From Isoetes taiwanensis (lineage: Eukaryota; Streptophyta; Lycopodiopsida; Isoetales; Isoetaceae), in contig JAJEKV010000002.1 of the NCBI GenBank assembly GCA_021234155.1, positions 32,605,645 to 32,669,644 on the forward strand: a stretch of 64,000 bases of DNA. Direction: 5' to 3'. The first letter of the stretch is position 1, and every line of letters starts with the position of its first letter. The translations under genes and the position numbers were made by a program. Under the pieces are notes generated by a model. It made no database searches. It was not told the origin of the DNA and saw only the letters and a list, made by a program, of their open reading frames with translations. This document shows positions 59,071-64,000 of this stretch, in pieces.

Positions 59071-59820
59071 ACCAAATTTTGCAGATATCCATACACAGCT
59101 TGTTGAGCTTTAAAATATGTGTAGTTACCAAATATTTTGTATTAGCATATTTTCCTTAAAGCTAAGACCTTTTTTGACCCGCTATAGACCATTGTCTTTA
59201 ACCATTGTCTTGAAGTCCATCTATCGAGTTAGACCTTTGACTCTGACCTGTCAAAAGTTCCCGTTAAGCCAAGGATGCTCAAAGTTTCCTTTAAGGCAAG
59301 GACACTCTCATCAAATAGCATCACCGCGCCATTTAATTCTACTAGAGAGATATAAAGTATCAAATAGAGCAATTTGGGATTTGTAAATCGAACAATCAAC
59401 AAAGTTTCTGAGCTTCCTTGTTCTCCATCCGAAAGATCTTAAACTTCCTTGTTCTCCACCCCTCTTAAAAAAATTCCCACAATAGCTAGAATTGACCCCC
59501 CCCTCCCCAAGCTCCAAGACCGGGGCAAGCATAAATATATGCTTTGCTTTCTCTAATTCATTGATAAATCCCCAAATAGTCATGGCAACCCTTGTGGACC
59601 CATCCCCAAATCCTCGAAATGAGAACCTTGATAGGGGCACCCATCAAACCCAACCCAACTCCAAACACAGCCCTGCGTCTGATCAGACCCACAGCCTAAC
59701 AGCCCCTCGCATGATCTTCTGGGAGGAATAGACATATGGCCCATTACAAAAATGGCCCAGGCCAAATAACAAAGCCAAAGGAAAAGCCCTTCCATGATAA
59801 GGGAGGCCCGCGCAAAGGCT
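59071..59820. other. Interval before LINE 2
   Basis: No gene recognised. The open frames at 59117-59386 and 59492-59731 lack motifs. The sequence near 59640-59830 becomes GC-richer and may be the LINE 5' region. Confidence 0.3.
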
Positions 59821-60980
59821 CGATCAATAAAATCGCCACAGCATTAAAGTCATGACACAAGACAAGAAACATTTTGAGCACGAGAAGATTGCAGCTATCT
59901 CTCGCTTTCAATCAGAGGCAGAGGAGACCACCACCATGTTGCAAAGGGTCCAGGCCGCCACTGAAGAGAGCCAGTCATAGCTCCAAAGCCTTCAGAGCAG
60001 GGTTGATGCACTTGAAACAACCTCGCTAGTAGTGGATCCCATAGTTGCCTCCGGCCTGCATAAATTGGAACATAGCTCTACTGCTCGAGATCTGAATATA
60101 TAGGAGCTCCGGGGAACCGTCGCCCAAAGGACGTCCATGCAAATCTGCATGAGCAATTGCAACGGTGCATGCACAAATTGGCAAGGAAGAAACAACTTTG
60201 GAGAAGTTGAGCTCCTGGCTTCAGGAAGGAGAGGCCACTCCACATGCTGCAGCAATCCCTCATCGTCAAAAACTTGCATGATGTTAGCATGGACCAACTA
60301 CTGCACCATCAGGCCCGCCCATGCTGCCACAAATCCAACGCATGCCACAACCCACTCCTTGTAGATCGCACGCAGCAGCTGCCAAGATAGTTAGCATTGA
60401 CCCAAGAACAAGAGAGCTTTAAGAGCTAAGATGTAGAAGCTATAATGTGGTGATCTGTGGCCTGCCGAAGGAACCAGGAGAGAACCTCATTGAACGCCTC
60501 CAGATGCGGTCCTCACCCGTATAACGTTATGTATTCCAGTACACATTGTTAGGACAAGCCACCATGGTGTTCAGCACCCTGGCCGCCGCCGTATTGTCAC
60601 ATTCACGGTCACGGATGTGCAAATACAGGGAGATATATTGTGCCAGAGCAGCCAGTTGAAGGGGACGTCCTTATATATCAACCGAGATCTTACTCTAGCA
60701 CAACAGGAGTCTCGCCAGTATGAATTGACCCAGGTTAAGAGTATTCGCAGCCAAGGGGGGTGGCAAGATTGATTCGAAGCTAGGTGCAGATCTCTCGATT
60801 GCCAAATGCTGCTGCGAACCCTCGGGCCCTTCTGCCGAAGTCTCTGCTGCTCTTGATCATGCTTCTACTCTGCCTGCTCCAGCCGCACGTCCTGCTACGG
60901 CTGTCTCACCTTCCTCTGCCAGTGCTGTCTCCCCTTCTGCTATCACAACTGAATCTGCATCTACTGCTAGCAAATAGAAA
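59821..60980 (+). pseudogene. LINE 2 ORF1 (L1 ORF1p-like)
   Basis: Frame fragments in order are a coiled-coil region (AAISRFQSEAEETTTMLQRV then LQSLQSRVDALETT), YNVVICGLPKEPGENLIERL (the start of the RRM-like fold of L1 ORF1p), VFSTLAAA, and in the C-terminal part TEILL..NRSLASMN and a proline/alanine/serine-rich end. Stops and frame changes abound. The product would be the trimeric RNA-binding chaperone of the LINE particle. Confidence 0.6.
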
Positions 60981-61775
60981 TTGTGGCTCCGTGGGGTCTC
61001 TTAGAATTGTTAGAGTCTCGTATGCAGAATGGGCGATAGTCTCAACTCTGTTGCTGCAAACATGGATCTCATCTTCCTTATGGAAACATGGAGCATGTAG
61101 GGCACATGTTACCTGACATGCCAGGCTACCACTACTACTTAGTCTTGAATAACTGCTTGATACTACTGGACAGCCTTGGCATAGCCAATCTCTCTGTGCA
61201 AGATAGACAGGCAGAATCGATACATGCAGGTGTGGGTGCAGAATTGCAGTGGCAATCTTCTTGTTGTGGCAGCCTGCTTCTTCTCGCATGCAGCGAGCAA
61301 CTTCTATCACACCCACTCGGATGCGGATAGACTGGACCCCTATGCCGATTTATATGATGACACAGGGCAGCACGAGTAGTTGGGTGGTGTCATACTTCTT
61401 GGAGACTTTATTGCACACACGGGGGTGGAACAACCCATGGATTTTGACACCTTGTCTAGCGATGTATTACAGCTGTGCCTTGTAGAAATGACATGGCCAC
61501 AGGCATCAGATGACAACCAGATCCTATACTATGGTAGGCAGTTGCTTCTGTTCTACAATATCTCTGACTTGATGATTTGCAATAGATTGGCACAGTGGCC
61601 GTCCTTCCACAGGTGCACTTGCGGGCAGGAGAAGTAGGGGGTGGATCTAGTGTGGTAGATTATGTGTTGGTAACAGAGCAGTATATGCATGTGGTCAATC
61701 ATTTTCGGATGGGCATAGACAGTAGAGACGAAGAGGTTGACTCAGACCACCTACCACTTCATCTGTTGTTGGCTT
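60981..61775 (+). pseudogene. LINE 2 ORF2 endonuclease domain, 5' of the hAT insertion
   Basis: Pieces match the APE-like endonuclease: NMDLIFLMETW (the E-T-W metal site), GGVILLGDFIAHTGVE (GDFNAHTG box), GGGSSVVDYVLVTEQYM, and VDSDHLPLHLLLA (the catalytic SDH box). The order and spacing are those of plant LINE ORF2. Frame changes and a stop in the early part inactivate it. The coding sequence is interrupted immediately after the SDH box. Confidence 0.78.
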
Positions 61776-62478
61776 CAGGGATAGGTTCTGTACGTATGAA
61801 ACTATTTTTTCAGACGTATAAAGTGCAAAAATATGTATTTTTGGGAAAAATACGTATTTTTTGTATTTAATACTCGCCGGCCGGAAAAAAAAAGTTTCGC
61901 GTAAGCGAAACCTTCTGTTTCGCTTACGCGAACTTTCTTTCGCGTAAGCGAAGTCTAAGTTTTCGCTTACGCGAATCCCCTCGCCGGCTTTCGCGTAAGC
62001 GAAGCCTTAATGTTCGCTTACGCGAAACTCTTTTCGCGTAAGCGAAGTATAAAGGTTCGCTTACGCGAAACTTTTTTTTGTTCGCGTAAGCATTCTTTGT
62101 GTTTCGCTTACGCGAAGGGCGGTTCGCGTAAGCGAAGCAGAAGTTTTCGCTTACGCGAAGTTTTCTATATATATTTCGAGGCGCGTTCGCTTACGCGAAG
62201 TTGACTGTTTCGCTTACGCGAAGATGTTTTCGCGTAAGCGAAACAGTTCATTTCGCTTACGCGAAACTATTTCTGGTTCGCGTAAGCGAAAAATACTGTT
62301 TCGCTTACGCGAACCAGACTTCGCGTAAGCGAAACAGTTGTTTTCGCTTACGCGAAAGTTTTCGACGCCGGAAATTTTTTTAGCCGTATTTTTGACGTAT
62401 TAAACGTCAAATTTGTGCCGTATCAAACGAAAAATACGTATTGCGTATAAAACGTATACAGTATTGAACCTATCCCTG
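61776..62478. mobile_element. hAT-type non-autonomous element, 703 bp, with a 14-mer inverted array
   Basis: Perfect 13 bp terminal inverted repeats CAGGGATAGGTTC are flanked by a perfect 8 bp duplication GTTGGCTT (61768-61775 and 62479-62486). An 8 bp duplication with CAGGG ends is diagnostic of hAT elements. Removing the element and one duplication keeps the LINE in frame (LLLA, one TAA, then HAVCTP ... LRLDYKHAEAYAQ). Subterminal ACGTAT words lie on both sides. The interior (61896-62356) is the array listed separately. It has no transposase. Confidence 0.92.
61896..62356. repeat. Array of ~20 alternating copies of TTCGCGTAAGCGAA and its complement
   Basis: Nine copies (one truncated, at 62081) are in one orientation and eleven in the other, mostly strictly alternating, separated by variable spacers of about 8-26 bp. 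The 14-mer itself is a near-palindrome (TTCGC..GCGAA). The spacers are unrelated to each other, often T-rich. The open frames through it (FAYAK, SRKRS and RLRE repeats) are simply the translated 14-mer. Confidence 0.95.
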
Positions 62479-62486
62479 GTTGGCTT

Positions 62487-63002
62487 AACATGCTGTTTGT
62501 ACCCCCCGTGCTGCAGCCCCTTGCCTACCTCAGCTGCGCTTAGATTACAAACATGCAGAGGCTTACGCCCAAATGCTTACAAATGACCTGACAAGAATTT
62601 TGTAGCTCCTTACGCTAGAGCAACAGATGGACCCATTGATTGAAGTGCTTGGGACCATTGTTAAAAAGGTGCTTTGGAAGAAGCCACCTACGACAGATCT
62701 CGGAGATCACACCTTTTCATGTAACTGGTGGTTTGATGTTGAGTGCAAGGAATTCAAACGCTGGCTCTGCCAAGTCATAGATCCTGCTTTATGTCCACAC
62801 ACGATCAGACAATACCGCGTTTTCCTTAAGAATAAGAAAGCCAGGTATATCAAAGGGAAATGTTTTATCTCTTGGACCGTCACTCCTGGACTTTCTGGCA
62901 AAGGGTACTCAGAAAGCCAATACAACTTGCAGGGGACATTAGTTCTGAGTAGTGGGAACAATACTTACAACAGTCCTATGATCCACAGGGTTACTATCAA
63001 AT
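62487..63002 (+). pseudogene. LINE 2 ORF2, region between endonuclease and reverse transcriptase
   Basis: LRLDYKHAEAYAQMLTNDLT, a long open stretch with WWFDVECKEFKRWL and YRVFLKNKKARYIKGK, then in another frame WTFWQRVLRKPIQLAGDISS and WEQYLQQSYDPQGYYQ, match the linker that precedes the fingers in plant LINEs (W.D.EC..., ..Y+.LK+.KK+.Y). The match ends near 63002, where an L1 of opposite orientation begins. This LINE therefore lacks its reverse transcriptase here. Confidence 0.72.
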
Positions 63003-64000
63003 CTTGGTTTAATACATGTGGACCAAGCAACCTTCAAAACCACACTTGTCTTTGTACCAGCCCAAATGAAGTTACGAACAATTGCAACAACCTCCTGAAC
63101 TTTTGATTGTGAGGCAAGAACTGCAGGTGCCATATAAACATGAGTGTTGATGAGAACATGCTTAGCAGTTATTATCCTCTCTGCCAAAGAAAGCTTAGCC
63201 ATATTCCATAAAAAAGGATGCTTATGCAGACCTTCCCCTATAATAATCCATACATTTGAAGTAGAAATATGTATATTCACATGAATGCCCAAGAGTTTAA
63301 TGGCCTTACCATGGGGAATACTAATGAACACATGGAGGAATAGCAACATCCAAGATCAATAAGAAGAGTACTTTAACACCCAACAAGAAACCCCGATGCT
63401 AATGAGAAAGAGTTTAACAAAAGTTTAGCATTTTGAAGATTATCATCCTTGGCTACTAGAAAGAGAAATGTGTCATTGGCATATTGATTGTAGACATCTT
63501 GAGATCCATTCTCTATAGTCAATCCCTGAATTATATCATCTTGCATAACAGAGGAGAACAACTGAGACCAAGGCCTCTGCCACAATAGTGAACAATAATG
63601 GTGCAAGAGGGTGACCCTGATGAACTCCTCTACCATTAGGAAACACAACCAAAGGTTCTCCTTGAAAGAGCATAGTGGATCGAGCAGAAAGATGGAGCTT
63701 CATAACATGTCTGATAAACAACTCTTCAAATCCCAATACCAAAAGGCATTAGCAGTGGCATTATCAAGAATATAAGGCTTGGGCAAAAAGCCTGATTATA
63801 TGGAGCAGATAGACTCTGCCATAATATCCCACACTTTGTCTGCCAAAGCCTTAGCAAAGACCTTACACACCATAGATAGCAAACTTATAGGTCTCCAATC
63901 AGAAATGGTCTTAAGCTCTTTAAATTTAGAAATGAGAGAAATGCAACAAGTGTTGAGGATCTTGTCCAAGCTTCTGAACTGACGAAACTCAGAGAAGGCA
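63003..64000 (-). pseudogene. L1-type LINE 3 reverse transcriptase, continuing past the right edge
   Basis: Read from the right edge on the minus strand: ELFIRHVMKLHLSARSTMLF, RGVHQGHPLAPLLFTIVAEA (domain 4, RQGDPLSP-like), DDIIQGLTIENG, YANDTFLFLVAKDDNLQNAK (YADD palm with N in place of the first D, so inactive), IKLLGIHVN (the YLG-equivalent LLG box), LSLAERIITAKHVL, and NFIWAG..LKVAWSTCIKPR. Frame changes separate the pieces. This type resembles the L1 at 24.6-31.9 kb more than LINE 2. The left border with LINE 2 is near 63003. Confidence 0.82.

Noticed and set aside
58926-59159. Functional histone-like ORF
   Set aside because: It covers only the C-terminal H3 region; upstream H3 sequence contains stops and frame changes, so it is part of a pseudogene.
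61896-62356. CRISPR-like array
   Set aside because: Repeats alternate in orientation, are 14 bp long, have short irregular spacers and lie between hAT termini in nuclear plant DNA; there are no cas genes.
62010-62383. Open frames with FAYAK, SRKRS and RLRE repeats as a repetitive protein
   Set aside because: They are the six-frame translation of the TTCGCGTAAGCGAA array inside a hAT-type element; every frame gives a repetitive peptide and no splice or start context supports a gene.

Overview
The window looks like nuclear DNA of a land plant, most likely a non-angiosperm such as a fern or lycophyte. The reasons are spliceosomal introns with GT..AG borders, plant-type L1 LINEs, an En/Spm (CACTA) transposase with a DUF4216-like C-terminal part, a plant-specific ATG8-interacting-protein-like gene, and transposase-like families that I associate with fern, lycophyte and moss genomes. 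The lineage call is inference. No search was run. Gene density is very low, and almost everything recognisable is mobile DNA, often nested and decayed.

Layout. 1-1.7 kb (-): exons of a broken transposase-like gene running off the left edge. 2.0-5.7 kb: a dimeric repeat family surrounding a LINE fragment that is split by a foldback MITE (2831-3378). 5.9-10.3 kb (+): a multi-exon, decayed gene combining a ParB-like domain with an N6/N4-type DNA methyltransferase, itself split by a 1,025 bp TTAAC-rich insertion. 12.2-14.5 kb (-): a second transposase-like gene (DFAENY type) containing an inverted duplication. 15-20.6 kb: mostly unassigned. 20.6-22.4 kb (+): a second, independently decayed ParB/methyltransferase copy. 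23.2-23.7 kb: a Mutator-type MITE with 9 bp target duplications. 24.6-31.9 kb (+): an L1 carrying two insertions. 33-35.4 kb and 42.4-43.6 kb: two copies of a minisatellite-bearing repeat family. 36.3-37.9 kb (-): an aspartate aminotransferase fragment. 40.5-42.1 kb (+): an internally deleted CACTA transposase gene. 43.8-44.8 kb (+): the only gene that looks intact, ATG8-interacting-protein-like. 46.7-52.5 kb: a 5.7 kb DNA transposon with two convergent genes. 52.5-59 kb: repeats, a CpG-rich block, and a histone H3 pseudogene. 59.8-63.0 kb (+): another LINE, interrupted by a 703 bp hAT-type element filled with about 20 alternating copies of a 14-mer. 63.0-64 kb (-): a third L1.

The most interesting items are: (1) two copies of a plant-nuclear ParB-like plus DNA methyltransferase gene, a combination familiar from phages and bacterial mobile elements; (2) the 46.7-52.5 kb element, whose CATTAG termini resemble those of the MITE at 2.8 kb, giving a plausible autonomous/non-autonomous pair; (3) the hAT-type element with its dense inverted 14-mer array; and (4) the transposase-derived palindrome at 12.4-12.9 kb, which could form a long hairpin RNA.

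Three insertions have internal support from target duplications. Removing the hAT-type element and the TTAAC-rich element with one duplication copy restores the host reading frame (one stop codon remains at the hAT site). The MULE-type MITE has a perfect 9 bp duplication.
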